Assembly (NCBI GenBank): GCA_964603455.1
Contig: CAZRVL010000002.1
Coordinates: forward strand, 18,090-82,089
DNA: 64,000 bases
Source of the DNA: Flemingiibacterium sp964603455
Lineage (GTDB): Bacteria; Bacillota; Clostridia; Oscillospirales; CAG-272
Direction: 5' to 3'
Positions 42,248 to 51,339 of the stretch are shown here, in pieces (the first letter of the stretch is position 1; every line of letters begins with the position of its first letter). Both the position numbers and the translations under genes were made by a program. Below the pieces are notes generated by a model. The model worked only from the letters and a program-made list of their open reading frames with translations, was not told the DNA's origin and searched no databases.

Positions 42248-42281
42248 AAAGCCTGCCGAAAAATTCGGCAGGCTTTGTTTT
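42248..42281. terminator. Bidirectional terminator between lipoprotein 2 and AraC gene
   Basis: 13-bp perfect stem AAAGCCTGCCGAA/TTCGGCAGGCTTT (42248-42260 with 42264-42276) and GTTTTT. Confidence 0.9.
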
Positions 42282-43085
42282 TCAGCTATCACCCATGCTG
42301 CGGTAATTTCCGGGAGTCATGCCAGTGTGCTTTGAAAATATCCGATAAAAGCTTCTTACTGACTCATAGCCGACTTTTGCAGATATTTCCTCAATACTGT
42401 CGAATGTTGACAGCAGCTGAAATTTTGCGTCATTTATGCGCAATACATCGATATACTTCTTTACACCGATCTTTAAGTTCGCTGCGAACATATCAGACAG
42501 CATTCTCGGCGTATATCCGAATTTTAATGCCAGCCCTTCGGTAGTCAATGAGGTATCTCTGTAATTTTCACATATATGCTCGATAATTTCAAGAAAAGGG
42601 TCTTCGCGTTTTATATGAGTTCTTCTGGGTTCCATAGCTGCAAAAAGCGACATTACAGCATTCGAGATCGATATTAAAAACAGATTATAGGTTATATCCG
42701 CCTTCCATGGTGTTAAAATACCGCTGCCCTTCATACATTTCAGAAGATTCAGCATAGTTTCGTTTTCGTCGTCTTTTCCAATATAATAGTCCTTTGTAAA
42801 GATAGAAAGCGAAGGCATAAGTGCATATTTTGCGATAGATGCCACTAAGTGCCATGAGCCGGACGGATTTTCTGTAGCGTGCGCGACTCCGCTGTTTATG
42901 AGTATATATTCTCCGCTATTAAGCTCGATCCACCTGTTGTCAACATTTACACGCATTCCGCTATCGATAGCATATAATATCTCGACCATATAGTGAAAAT
43001 GCACCGCGACATAACATCTATAATTACTTTTAGTACACCATGGTGAGACGATCTTGTCTCTGTCAAATTCATATGAATATTCCAT
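42282..43085 (-). CDS. AraC-family transcriptional regulator
   Basis: A 267-residue AraC regulator. The N-terminal sensor contains VAVHFHYMVEILYAI and SGEYILINSGVAHATE. The DNA-binding domain has LTTEGLALKFGYTPRMLSDM and SIEEISAKVGYESVRSFYRI, then GMTPGNYR. The start 43085 is set by GGAGGTG; the ATG at 43115 is upstream of it. It is divergent from lipoprotein gene 3 and convergent with lipoprotein gene 2; either may be regulated by it. Confidence 0.92.
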   Translation of the reverse strand: MEYSYEFDRDKIVSPWCTKSNYRCYVAVHFHYMVEILYAIDSGMRVNVDNRWIELNSGEYILINSGVAHATENPSGSWHLVASIAKYALMPSLSIFTKDYYIGKDDENETMLNLLKCMKGSGILTPWKADITYNLFLISISNAVMSLFAAMEPRRTHIKREDPFLEIIEHICENYRDTSLTTEGLALKFGYTPRMLSDMFAANLKIGVKKYIDVLRINDAKFQLLSTFDSIEEISAKVGYESVRSFYRIFSKHTGMTPGNYRSMGDS

Positions 43086-43119
43086 AAACACCTCCAAAGC
43101 TATCCGTTCGATCATTTAT

Positions 43120-43148
43120 AGTATAGCATACTTTTAAAAAATTGTCAA
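43120..43148 (-). promoter_or_regulatory. SigA-type promoter of AraC gene
   Basis: Minus-strand TTGACA (43143-43148), 17 bases, TATACT (43120-43125), 35 bases before the start codon. Confidence 0.85.
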
Positions 43149-43270
43149 GATTCTTGAAATCAGCAAAGCAAATGCGTATATTTATCATATACACATCAAA
43201 ATAAATCATATGAAAATCAAATTTTTTATGGTATAATAATCTTGATAAAAATTATCGAAAGGAATTGGCA

Positions 43271-44686
43271 ATGAATAAAAAATTTGTTTCAACGCTGCTA
43301 CTTGCTGCACTCGTTCTATCAAACTTCTCGATAGTGTCATGTGGCGATGATAACAATCCATCCGAATCCACATCATCAAACGATCAGCCGAGTTCAACCG
43401 AGCCGAAGGAAACACTTCCGGACTACAACCAACAGGACTTCACGCTCCTCTACAGAAACGAGTGGGAATATGAATTTCTTATCGAAGAAGAGACAGGAGA
43501 TCTCGTAAACGATGCGATATTCAAGCGAAACAGCAAAATCGAAGAGGATTACAATGTAAACTTGAATTTTGTAGGCGTGGACGGAACATGGGACGTGCGC
43601 GATGTCTTTGACAATTATATGCGCAGCTCCATAATGGCTGGCGATGACGCATTCGATGTTGTAGCCGGCTATCAGGCAAATATGGTAACGCCTGCTATGG
43701 ATGGATTGTTCTTAAATATAAACGACATCCCGGAGATCGTTCAATCAAACAAGTGGTGGTCGGAAAAATGCTGTAACAGCTTGACGCTCAACGACTGTAT
43801 TTACATGATCACAGGCGATATAGCTCTGACCATCTGGGACGGACTTTATTGTATGTATTTCAACAAAACACTTGCAGAAGACTACAAGATTGGAAATATC
43901 TACGATATAGTTACAGAAGGCAATTGGACATTTGACAAGCTAAACGAGTTGTCGGCTAACGTGTCCGATGATTTGAACGGAGATTCGAAATTCGACGAAA
44001 ATGACCGATACGGTCTCGTAACACATTCAAACTTCGCGAGAAATTATCTCGTTGCCTTCGACACTCCGGTACTTACACAAAATTCGGACGGCATGATGGA
44101 ATATACCTTCTACAACGACCGTTCTCAGCGCGCAGCCGAGAAGATACATGATATGTTCAACAAGGACAGCACTTTCATGAACTCGAAATGTACCGATGTA
44201 TTCCTGAACGGACAGGCATTGTTCTTCAATTCATCTCTGTCTTTTGCCACTTCGAACAGAGATTCAAATGTTGATTTCGGAATAATCCCCGTACCGAAGC
44301 TTGATGAGAATCAGGAAGAATATTACACATCTACACACAATGCCTGCTCAATGATCTGTTTCCCGACAACTATAGAGGATACGAGCATGGCAGGAACGCT
44401 CATCGAAGCTATGTGCAAATACAGCAATGAGATCGTAATTCCCGAATATTACGAAAAGACCTTAAAGACAAAGGGCGCACGCGATGATGATTCGTATGCT
44501 ATGATAGACCTTATCCGTGACAGTCTGAAATTCGATTTCGGATGGGTACACTCACTCGAACTCGGAACTATCGGAACGATATATGAAAATATCGCACTCG
44601 GAAACGAATTTTCATCAAGTCTCGCTTCTATCGAAGCACAGATAAAAGCCGGTGTCGAAAAGATCAACGAAGCATATTCTGACTAA
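43271..44686 (+). CDS. Extracellular solute-binding lipoprotein (orphan), copy 3
   Basis: 471 residues with signal peptide and lipobox SIVSC (cysteine about 22), then a Ser/Pro/Glu linker. Core segments are FTLLYRNEWEYEFL, GDLVNDAIFKRNSKIEEDYN and EGNWTFDKLNEL. SDDLNGDSKFDENDRYG is a good EF-hand-like Asp pattern. The ATG at 43271 lies 7 bases after AAAGGAATT; a TTG at 43265 is less likely. A TATAAT preceded by ATGG is at 43232-43237, without clear -35. No permease genes nearby. Confidence 0.9.
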   Translation: MNKKFVSTLLLAALVLSNFSIVSCGDDNNPSESTSSNDQPSSTEPKETLPDYNQQDFTLLYRNEWEYEFLIEEETGDLVNDAIFKRNSKIEEDYNVNLNFVGVDGTWDVRDVFDNYMRSSIMAGDDAFDVVAGYQANMVTPAMDGLFLNINDIPEIVQSNKWWSEKCCNSLTLNDCIYMITGDIALTIWDGLYCMYFNKTLAEDYKIGNIYDIVTEGNWTFDKLNELSANVSDDLNGDSKFDENDRYGLVTHSNFARNYLVAFDTPVLTQNSDGMMEYTFYNDRSQRAAEKIHDMFNKDSTFMNSKCTDVFLNGQALFFNSSLSFATSNRDSNVDFGIIPVPKLDENQEEYYTSTHNACSMICFPTTIEDTSMAGTLIEAMCKYSNEIVIPEYYEKTLKTKGARDDDSYAMIDLIRDSLKFDFGWVHSLELGTIGTIYENIALGNEFSSSLASIEAQIKAGVEKINEAYSD

Positions 44687-44713
44687 AATATCGGTTTTCT
44701 TACATACGTATAA

Positions 44714-44749
44714 AAATATCTCCGATCGGGCTTGATCGGAGGTATTTTT
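44714..44749. terminator. Bidirectional terminator between lipoprotein 3 and truB
   Basis: Stem ATATCTCCGATC/GATCGGAGGTAT with one wobble pair and a 6-base loop, flanked by A5 and T5. Confidence 0.85.
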
Positions 44750-45647
44750 ATATTTCAAACAGCTTTACGAGCTTGATAGCCGCTCCATCGGGATAATCCA
44801 AGACCTCTCCGAGTGCATAAAATCCGTTTTTTCCGGAAACTCTGACTCTCTCGCCGACATTAAGCTCGATGCCTAACTTTTTTAGATATATCTCACAGCC
44901 GTTTCGCGACAGTTTTTCAAAAAATTCCGGCAGCTTGATCTCTTTAAGATCAGAAAATAGACTCTCGACAGGTCTGAGCAGGTCGAGTCTTGCGTCATGA
45001 TCGATCTCATCAAGCTGTTCGAGAGTCACGGCTTCTTCTATGGAAAAGTTTCCGCTTCCGAGTCTCTCAAGTGAACTCATACATCCGCCGCATCCGAGCT
45101 TCTCACCAATATCGGCGCAAAGAGTACGTATATATGTTCCCTTCGAGCATGAAACAGTCAAAATATATTCATCAGCTCTATCGCTTTTTTTGACATCAAG
45201 CGAAAATATTTTTATCGCTCTTGCCTCGCGTTCGACCGTTATACCCCTTCTGGCAAGGTCTACAAGCTTTTGCCCGCCTACCTTCAACGCCGAATACATC
45301 GGAGGTATCTGCATTATGTCTCCGACAAAATCGGCACATACTGTTCTTACTTCGTTCTCCGTGGGTATCGAATCCGATGTTGTCAAAGTATTTCCTGTAG
45401 TGTCCTCTGTGTCTGTGGTAATTCCGAGTTTGAGTCCGGCGCGGTATGATTTGTTTTCGGCGGTGAGCAGATCTGCCGCTTTTGCGGCTCTTCCTATAAG
45501 TATCGGAAGGACTCCGGTCGCCATCGGGTCAAGAGTTCCGGTATGACCAACTTTTTTTGTATTATAGAGTCGCCTGATACGGTTTACACAGTCGTGCGAG
45601 GTCATTCCGGACGGTTTATTAAGTATTATAACTCCCGACGGTTCCAT
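44748..45647 (-). CDS. truB: tRNA pseudouridine(55) synthase
   Basis: Makes pseudouridine 55 in the T-loop of tRNAs. Conserved segments are GVIILNKPSGMTSHDCVNR, the catalytic aspartate in GHTGTLDPMATGVLPI, and YSALKVGGQKLVDLARRG (written as YSALKVGGQK/LVDLARRG). It ends with a short PUA-like C-terminal domain. 299 residues. It directly follows nrnA with a one-base overlap; order rbfA-nrnA-truB. Confidence 0.97.
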   Translation of the reverse strand: MEPSGVIILNKPSGMTSHDCVNRIRRLYNTKKVGHTGTLDPMATGVLPILIGRAAKAADLLTAENKSYRAGLKLGITTDTEDTTGNTLTTSDSIPTENEVRTVCADFVGDIMQIPPMYSALKVGGQKLVDLARRGITVEREARAIKIFSLDVKKSDRADEYILTVSCSKGTYIRTLCADIGEKLGCGGCMSSLERLGSGNFSIEEAVTLEQLDEIDHDARLDLLRPVESLFSDLKEIKLPEFFEKLSRNGCEIYLKKLGIELNVGERVRVSGKNGFYALGEVLDYPDGAAIKLVKLFEI

Positions 45648-46690
45648 CAGATCTCACCTGCTCTGTCAAATGCGTTCGCTTCGTCAAGTGCGGAAAGCTC
45701 TGAATTTATCGCAGAGATCAAACGCTCCTCGGCTTCGAGCTCATTCTCTGCATTAAGCGTACAGCCTGCGGCACGAACATGACCGCCACCGCCAAACAAG
45801 GCGCATATCTTTGAAACATCCGCAACACGATTGGAACGCATAGAGACCTTATATAATGTCGGATCATCGTCAGACTGCTTTATCGACATACCGATCTCAA
45901 CCCCCTCTATCGAACGTGTCAAAGAGATAATATCGTCTATATCCTCACGCGAAAGATCGTTGTCCTTTCGCATTTTTGCCGTGAAATTTATAACGGCTAC
46001 GCGGTTTGAATTATAAAAATGAAGTGCGTTAAGTGCAACCTTCGTTGCCATTACCTGCGAGATCGGACGCGAATCATAGAGTTTCCGCGCAACCTCAGAA
46101 TGATCGAAATCCATCTCCAAAATAGCCGCTATTCTCCTGTGAGTCTCGGCGGTAACACTTTCGAATTTGAAGCTTCCGGTATCCGAGCAGATCGCGGCAT
46201 ACAATGCGACAGCTGCATTTTTTGTAAGAAGCTTATGCCCACGCGCTTCAAATTCTTTAGAAATGTCAAAAATTATCTCGCCGCATGCACCGAGTGTTCG
46301 CACAAATGTATTCGATGCAAACGGCGTTCCGAGGGCATGATGATCTATTGCAAGCGAGATCTTAGGTGCATATTCAGCTTCAAGCTTTCCGAGCAGCTTC
46401 GAGGCAGAAACATCCACCGAAACATAAATATCTGCTTCAAAACCCTCCGGAAGGACTTCTTCGGGTCTGATCGAGGCTTTCCCGACTATAAATTGAAGAC
46501 GCTTCGGAATATCATCATCGTTTATTATATAGACTTCCTTTCCAAGTCCTCTCAGCAGCTCGGAGAGTGCTGTCGCACTTCCGAGAGTATCTGCATCGGG
46601 ACGAGTATGAGTAAGGATAACGACCGAACCAGCAGACTCAAGCCTTTCGCAGACATCCGAAAGTGTCATATCCATATTTATCTCACTCAT
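45647..46690 (-). CDS. nrnA: DHH-family phosphoesterase (NrnA-like nano-RNase/pAp phosphatase)
   Basis: Degrades 2-5-mer RNAs and dephosphorylates 3'-phosphoadenosine 5'-phosphate. The DHH domain has ILTHTRPDADTLGSATAL, VSVDVSASKLLG and LAIDHHALGT. The DHHA1 domain ends with CALFGGGGHVRAAGCTL. The start at 46690 overlaps the last bases of rbfA (stop at 46683). An ATG at 46705 also exists within rbfA. 347 residues. Confidence 0.92.
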   Translation of the reverse strand: MSEINMDMTLSDVCERLESAGSVVILTHTRPDADTLGSATALSELLRGLGKEVYIINDDDIPKRLQFIVGKASIRPEEVLPEGFEADIYVSVDVSASKLLGKLEAEYAPKISLAIDHHALGTPFASNTFVRTLGACGEIIFDISKEFEARGHKLLTKNAAVALYAAICSDTGSFKFESVTAETHRRIAAILEMDFDHSEVARKLYDSRPISQVMATKVALNALHFYNSNRVAVINFTAKMRKDNDLSREDIDDIISLTRSIEGVEIGMSIKQSDDDPTLYKVSMRSNRVADVSKICALFGGGGHVRAAGCTLNAENELEAEERLISAINSELSALDEANAFDRAGEI

Positions 46691-47054
46691 TTTCCGTATC
46701 CTCATTCTTCGGAAGCTCTTTTTCGATCTGTTTCAGCAGCGAATTGATATGCGAACCGTATTCGATCGAATCATCCGCTTCAAAGGTCAATTCGGGAGTT
46801 ATGCGCAGATTCAATGATTCAGCTATGCGCTTTCTGATATATCCGGATGCGCTGGCAAGTCCCTTTTTGATCTCCTTTTTATCTCCGGTCATTGCGGAAA
46901 AGTATATTTTTGCAAATTTAAGATCGGGAGTAACGTTCACAGAGGTTATGGAAACAAAATTATCGGCAACACGTGGATCCTTTATATCACGAACTATAAC
47001 GGCAAGTTCCTTTTTCATCTCGTCATTTATGCGGTTTTTGCGGTAGTTTGGCAT
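46683..47054 (-). CDS. rbfA: Ribosome-binding factor A
   Basis: Small KH-fold protein needed for 16S 5'-end processing and cold adaptation. Starts MPNYRKNRINDEMKKELAVI and contains DPRVADNFVSITSVNVTPDL (split DPRVADN/FVSITSV) and RIAESLNLRITPELTFEAD. Start 47054 is defined by AAAGGAGA. 123 residues. In most Firmicutes it follows infB; here it begins the operon, so nusA-infB are elsewhere. Confidence 0.95.
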   Translation of the reverse strand: MPNYRKNRINDEMKKELAVIVRDIKDPRVADNFVSITSVNVTPDLKFAKIYFSAMTGDKKEIKKGLASASGYIRKRIAESLNLRITPELTFEADDSIEYGSHINSLLKQIEKELPKNEDTENE

Positions 47055-47145
47055 TTTACAGTCTCCTTTATTTGTTGATATTATTATTATAACACATATT
47101 CGTGAAAAAAACAAGAATACCACGATAAAAAATCCGATGAAATAC

Positions 47146-47174
47146 TTGACTTTTTCGAAAATATGTAATATAAT
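47146..47174 (+). promoter_or_regulatory. SigA-type promoter of GH10 gene
   Basis: TTGACT (47146-47151), 17-base spacer, TATAAT (47169-47174), about 44 bases before the start. Confidence 0.82.
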
Positions 47175-47217
47175 TAAAAATGCCTGTATTTTATTTTCAT
47201 AAGGAGAAATTTATATT

Positions 47218-48585
47218 ATGAATATGGATCTGAGATCGCACTATCGCTATCCTCTCATAGAGACTTTTGATAAACACAGCGAATTTACCGGAGGAAAGAT
47301 CGAACGCAATATAAAAGAAAACAGAATGGGTGTATTCTCACTTCAGTTTTTTGAAAACGGTGAAAGGATATTCCCCGAATCTGTAAAGATAAAGCAGGTC
47401 GGACATGAATTTAAATTCGGCTGTTCGCTATTCCTGCTCGATCAGTTTCCGGAAGATGAACGCAACAAGGCATATCGTGAAGCCTTTAAAAAGGTATTCA
47501 ACTGCGGTGTCGTTCCGATATACTGGGACACTCTTGAGCCGGATGAGGGACATCCGAGATTTGAAGCCGATTCCAAGCCGATATGGCGCAGACCTCCGCT
47601 CGATACTGTGCGTGACTACTGCCGCGAAAATTCAATACGCATGAAAGCACATTGCCTTGCCTACAATTCGTTCAATCCGTCATGGCTCCCAAATTCTAAT
47701 CACGGCATAAACATCGCTCTCGCAAAGCGTGTTGCGGCACTCGGCGAAAGGTATCGCTATGATTTCGAGGACATGGACGTTATAAACGAAATGTATTCGA
47801 TATACAAAAATTGTTACAAAGGCAACGGTATGCGCAATTTCCAGATAACCGATGAAGCCGATCACGAAAAATTCTGCTTTGAGCTTGCTAAGCGTGAATT
47901 TCCCTGCACAAGGCTCTTCTGGAATGAAGGCTGCTTTGAGACCTTCGGAAAATATGAATACACCGGTACTCGCAGCAGATACTACCTCATGCTCAAGAAT
48001 CAACTCGCTATGGGGACAAAGATCGAAGGTATAGGAATGCAGTTCCACGCCTTCACCGGAAAAGAAAATGAACCCAAGGCAGCTGCCGCTCTGTATAATC
48101 CGCTGAGACTTTTCGATATATTCGACTGCTATTCCGATTTCAAGCTTCCGATACATCTTTCCGAGGTATCTATACCCTCATGGTCAAATGCACCAGAAGA
48201 TGAGGAGATACAGGCAGAGCTTGTCGAACGCCTTGTTCGTCTTTGGTTCTCTCAGAAATATGTTGACGCATTCATTTGGTGGAATCTAGTAGACGGCACT
48301 GCATACGGAGATGAAAATGTATTCCATGCCGGACTCATGCGTAACGATCTTTCTCCGAAGGCAGCTTACAATGTGATCGACCGACTTGTGAACTACGAAT
48401 GGCACACCGAATTCGAACGCTCAGGAAAAAGCGAAAGCTTCAACTTCGAAGGATATTTCGGTGATTATGAAGTATCATTTGTATCTAACGGAACGGCTCA
48501 TTCACAGAAGGTAAGACTTTATCGCGATACGACAGGATACGACAATCATTTGACAGATTATCGCATTACGCGCATAGATATATAA
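47218..48585 (+). CDS. Endo-1,4-beta-xylanase-like glycoside hydrolase, GH10
   Basis: Retaining glycosidase that cleaves xylan or xylo-oligosaccharides. The barrel has MKAHCLAYNSFNPSWL, the acid/base glutamate in DVINEMYSIY, the nucleophile glutamate in IHLSEVSIP, and the late tryptophans in FIWWNLVDG. 455 residues. It has no signal peptide and no carbohydrate-binding module, so it is probably an intracellular enzyme acting on imported xylo-oligosaccharides. About 45 residues at each end lie outside the barrel. Ribosome binding site AAGGAGA, monocistronic. Confidence 0.9.
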   Translation: MNMDLRSHYRYPLIETFDKHSEFTGGKIERNIKENRMGVFSLQFFENGERIFPESVKIKQVGHEFKFGCSLFLLDQFPEDERNKAYREAFKKVFNCGVVPIYWDTLEPDEGHPRFEADSKPIWRRPPLDTVRDYCRENSIRMKAHCLAYNSFNPSWLPNSNHGINIALAKRVAALGERYRYDFEDMDVINEMYSIYKNCYKGNGMRNFQITDEADHEKFCFELAKREFPCTRLFWNEGCFETFGKYEYTGTRSRYYLMLKNQLAMGTKIEGIGMQFHAFTGKENEPKAAAALYNPLRLFDIFDCYSDFKLPIHLSEVSIPSWSNAPEDEEIQAELVERLVRLWFSQKYVDAFIWWNLVDGTAYGDENVFHAGLMRNDLSPKAAYNVIDRLVNYEWHTEFERSGKSESFNFEGYFGDYEVSFVSNGTAHSQKVRLYRDTTGYDNHLTDYRITRIDI

Positions 48586-48633
48586 AAAATATTCTCCAAA
48601 ATTCCGATTCTTATCAAATAATGTCGTAAAGCG

Positions 48634-48662
48634 TTGAAATATTCACAAATATGTGCTATCAT
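48634..48662 (+). promoter_or_regulatory. Promoter of aconitase-family gene
   Basis: TTGAAA (48634-48639), 17 bases ending ATATGTGC, TATCAT (48657-48662). The spacer contains CACAAATATGTG (48644-48655). Confidence 0.78.
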
Positions 48663-48710
48663 ATTATATGTACGATAAAATATCCATAAGAAATTTTCGG
48701 AGGAAAGTAA

Positions 48711-50976
48711 ATGGTTGAAATAATTCGAAACGGAGCGTACCTCGCTTACGGAAATACGATAATCGAGGACGATGAAAATGCTGCGCTCCAGCTCAAGGCT
48801 CTCGGTCACGACAATGTAACTCCCGAAGAGGCAAAGAAGAATACCATCGCATATTCGATATTGTCCTCACACAACACAGGAAGTGAGTCTGATCTCAAAA
48901 TAAAATTCGACGCTATGGCTTCGCACGACATCACATATGTCGGCATAATCCAGACTGCACGCGCAAGCGGTCTTGAAAAGTTTCCGATACCGTATGTTCT
49001 CACCAACTGCCACAACAGTCTCNNNNNNNNNNTACGAAGATGACCATGTATTCGGACTTTCGGCAGCTGAAAAATACGGTGGCATATTCGTTCCGCCGCA
49101 TATCGCAGTCATCCATTCGTATATGCGTGAGATGATGAGCGGCTGCGGAAAAATGATACTCGGATCGGACAGCCACACAAGATACGGCGCGCTCGGAACT
49201 ATGGCAATAGGCGAAGGTGGTCCTGAGCTTGTCAAGCAGCTGCTTTGCAGAACATATGACATAAAGCGTCCAGAGGTAATAGCCGTATGTCTTTCAGGTG
49301 CTCCGAGACCCGGTGTCGGTCCTCAGGACGTTGCTCTTGAGCTTATCGGTGCAGTATTCAAGGACGGCTTCGTCAAAAACAAGGTACTCGAATTTGTAGG
49401 TGACGGTGTTGCAAATCTCCCGATAGAATTCCGCAACGGCATTGATGTCATGACCACAGAGACCACCTGTCTTTCCTCCATTTGGATCACCGATGATGAG
49501 ACAAAACATTATTTTGATCTCCACGGTCGATCTGACGCATATACAAAGCTCACTCCCGGTGCGGTCGCTTATTATGACGGCGTTATAAAGATCGATCTCT
49601 CGCGTGTCGAGCCGATGATCGCTCTTCCGTTCCATCCGAGCAATGTGTACACGATAAGCGAGCTCAACGCAAATGCAGCGGATATTCTCCGTGAGACCGA
49701 GATAAAGGCTGCCGAACAGTTCGAAGGTGCTGACGTTAAGCTCAGACTTACAGATAAAATATGTAAAGAAGGAATAAAGGTCGATCAGGGTGTTATCGCA
49801 GGCTGTGCCGGCGGTACATTTGACAATCTCATGGCTGCCGCCGATATTCTCGCCGGAAAATCTACCGGATGCGGCGCATTCAGTCTCTCGGCTTATCCCG
49901 CAAGCCAGCCGACATATATAGAACTTGTGCGAAATGGTGCAGCAGCTAAGCTCATGGAAGCAGGTGTTACGCTCCGCACGGCATTCTGCGGTCCCTGCTT
50001 CGGTGCAGGAGATGTTCCCGCAAATGACGGACTCAGCATCCGACACTCCACAAGAAACTTCCCGAACCGCGAAGGCTCAAAGCCCGGAAACGGTCAGCTG
50101 GCAGGAGTCGCTCTAATGGATGCACGCAGCATTGCCGCAACCGCTGCAAACGGAGGAATTCTCACTCCCGCTACAGAGATAGAGGTCGAATTTACCGCTC
50201 CGGATTATCATTTCGACAGCAAGGTATACGACCACAGAGTTTACAAGGGCTTCGGAAACGCACATACCGAAAAGGCTCTCAAAATAGGTCCGAACATCGC
50301 GGATTGGCCTGTAATGCCGGCACTTACCGAGAATCTGCTTCTCAGAGCCGCTTCGGTCATAACCGACCCTGTAACGACTACAGACGAGCTCATCCCATCG
50401 GGTGAGACCTCTTCCTATCGCTCAAATCCGTTGAAGCTTTCAGAATTTGCACTTTCGAGAAAAGACCCTGAATATGTCGGTCGTGCAAAGGCCGTACAGG
50501 TATTTGAAAAGGCTCGTGAAGCCGGAAAGACTCCGGATCTCGCACAGGTATATTCCCGTATCTCCGAGATCGACAAGAATGCAACTCCCGAAAATATCGG
50601 TATCGGAAGTGTTGTATGCGCAAACAAGCCAGGTGACGGTTCTGCACGTGAGCAGGCTGCATCCTGCCAGAAGGTTCTCGGCGGATGGGCTAATATCGCA
50701 GTTGAATATGCTACCAAGCGTTACAGAAGCAATCTTATAAACTGGGGTATGCTTCCCTTCATATTTGACAGCATGGATTTTGAAGTAGGCGATGATATAT
50801 TCGTTCCGTCTGTACGCTCAGCGATAGAAAATGGCAACTCGGAATTTCCGGCATACGTGATCAAGGCTGACGGTTCGATCAAAAATATCACCTTGAGAAT
50901 GGATCCTTTGACTGACGACGAGCGCAAGATAATTCTCTGCGGCTGTCTCATAAATTACTACCGCGATGGCAACTGA
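48711..50976 (+). CDS. Aconitase-family hydratase (gene split by assembly gap)
   Basis: Fe-S hydro-lyase of the aconitase superfamily, of the clostridial hydratase type. The N-terminal part runs to YVLTNCHNSL just before ten Ns (49023-49032); the rest resumes with EDDHVFGLSAAEKYGG in another frame. Iron-sulfur cysteines are expected in AGCAGGTFDN and AFCGPCFGAGD, and the C-terminal swivel domain has IGSVVCANKPGDGSAREQ. From memory of homologues the missing part would be about seven codons (CAVGGT..), so the gap length is wrong and the gene is intact, about 755 residues. Ribosome binding site CGGAGGAAA. Aconitate or a related substrate is likely but not certain. Confidence 0.85.
49023..49032. 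other. Run of ten Ns (assembly gap)
   Basis: Ten undetermined bases interrupt the aconitase-family gene and shift its frame. It is a placeholder of arbitrary length, not biology. Confidence 0.97.
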
Positions 50977-51068
50977 GCTTTATAAAAGAAAAGCTCAATA
51001 TTCGGCAATTATAAAGCGTTTCTATACTGTGATTTGATCATCTGCACGGTATCACGCCCCCTTTAAAT

Positions 51069-51103
51069 GATAAGAGATGAAACAGATCGTTTCATCTCTT
51101 ATC
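51069..51103. terminator. 15-bp hairpin after aconitase-family gene (no T-tract)
   Basis: GATAAGAGATGAAAC (51069-51083) pairs exactly with 51089-51103 around AGATC. It is followed by TCATGTG, so Rho-independent termination is doubtful; it may protect the 3' end of the mRNA. Confidence 0.5.
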
Positions 51104-51177
51104 TCATGTGACGAGAATGTGATGTATCGCTAAATTTTTGCTGAAATCTGTCGGAAATATTGCTCAGTTCACGGTGC

Positions 51178-51199
51178 GTTCACAATAGTGTGATATAAT
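51178..51199 (+). promoter_or_regulatory. Extended -10 promoter of the ABC operon
   Basis: GTTCACAATAGTGTGATATAAT (51178-51199) has TATAAT at 51194-51199 and TGTGA before it, but no good -35. The upstream block matches that at 20421-20442 in 19 of 22 positions. CACAATAGTGTG is an imperfect dyad. Confidence 0.6.
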
Positions 51200-51299
51200 T
51201 CTATTATACTTTATTTGCGAAAGAACATTATATCTGAAAATAAAGCTTCAGATCACTTTTGCAATTTTTGTCAAGGCAAACCAAGCTCCGAAAAGGGGC

Positions 51300-51339
51300 A
51301 GAAAGGAAACTTTTGCTTCACAAAAGTTATGGTCATAAA
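51300..51339 (+). promoter_or_regulatory. ABC-operon leader: Shine-Dalgarno, 8-bp hairpin, start
   Basis: The Shine-Dalgarno AGAAAGGA (51300-51307) is followed by AACTTTTG, loop CTTCA, and CAAAAGTT (51308-51328), then ATGGTCATAAA and the ATG at 51340. A four-codon frame ATG GTC ATA AAA TGA overlaps the start codon (ATGA). The hairpin would bring the Shine-Dalgarno to 11 bases from the real start. Confidence 0.62.

Larger units (their letters stand above)
50977..51339. other. Intergenic region and leader of ABC operon
   Basis: 363 bases without a gene. It contains a perfect 15-bp hairpin (51069-51103), an extended -10 promoter (51178-51199), a leader of about 135 bases and the Shine-Dalgarno/hairpin element at 51300-51339. 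Nothing else was recognised. Confidence 0.7.

Noticed and set aside
48644..48655. CACA-N4-TGTG read as a Rex or CRP operator
   Set aside because: Rex sites read TTGTGA...TCACAA and CRP sites TGTGA...TCACA, the opposite arrangement of half-sites.
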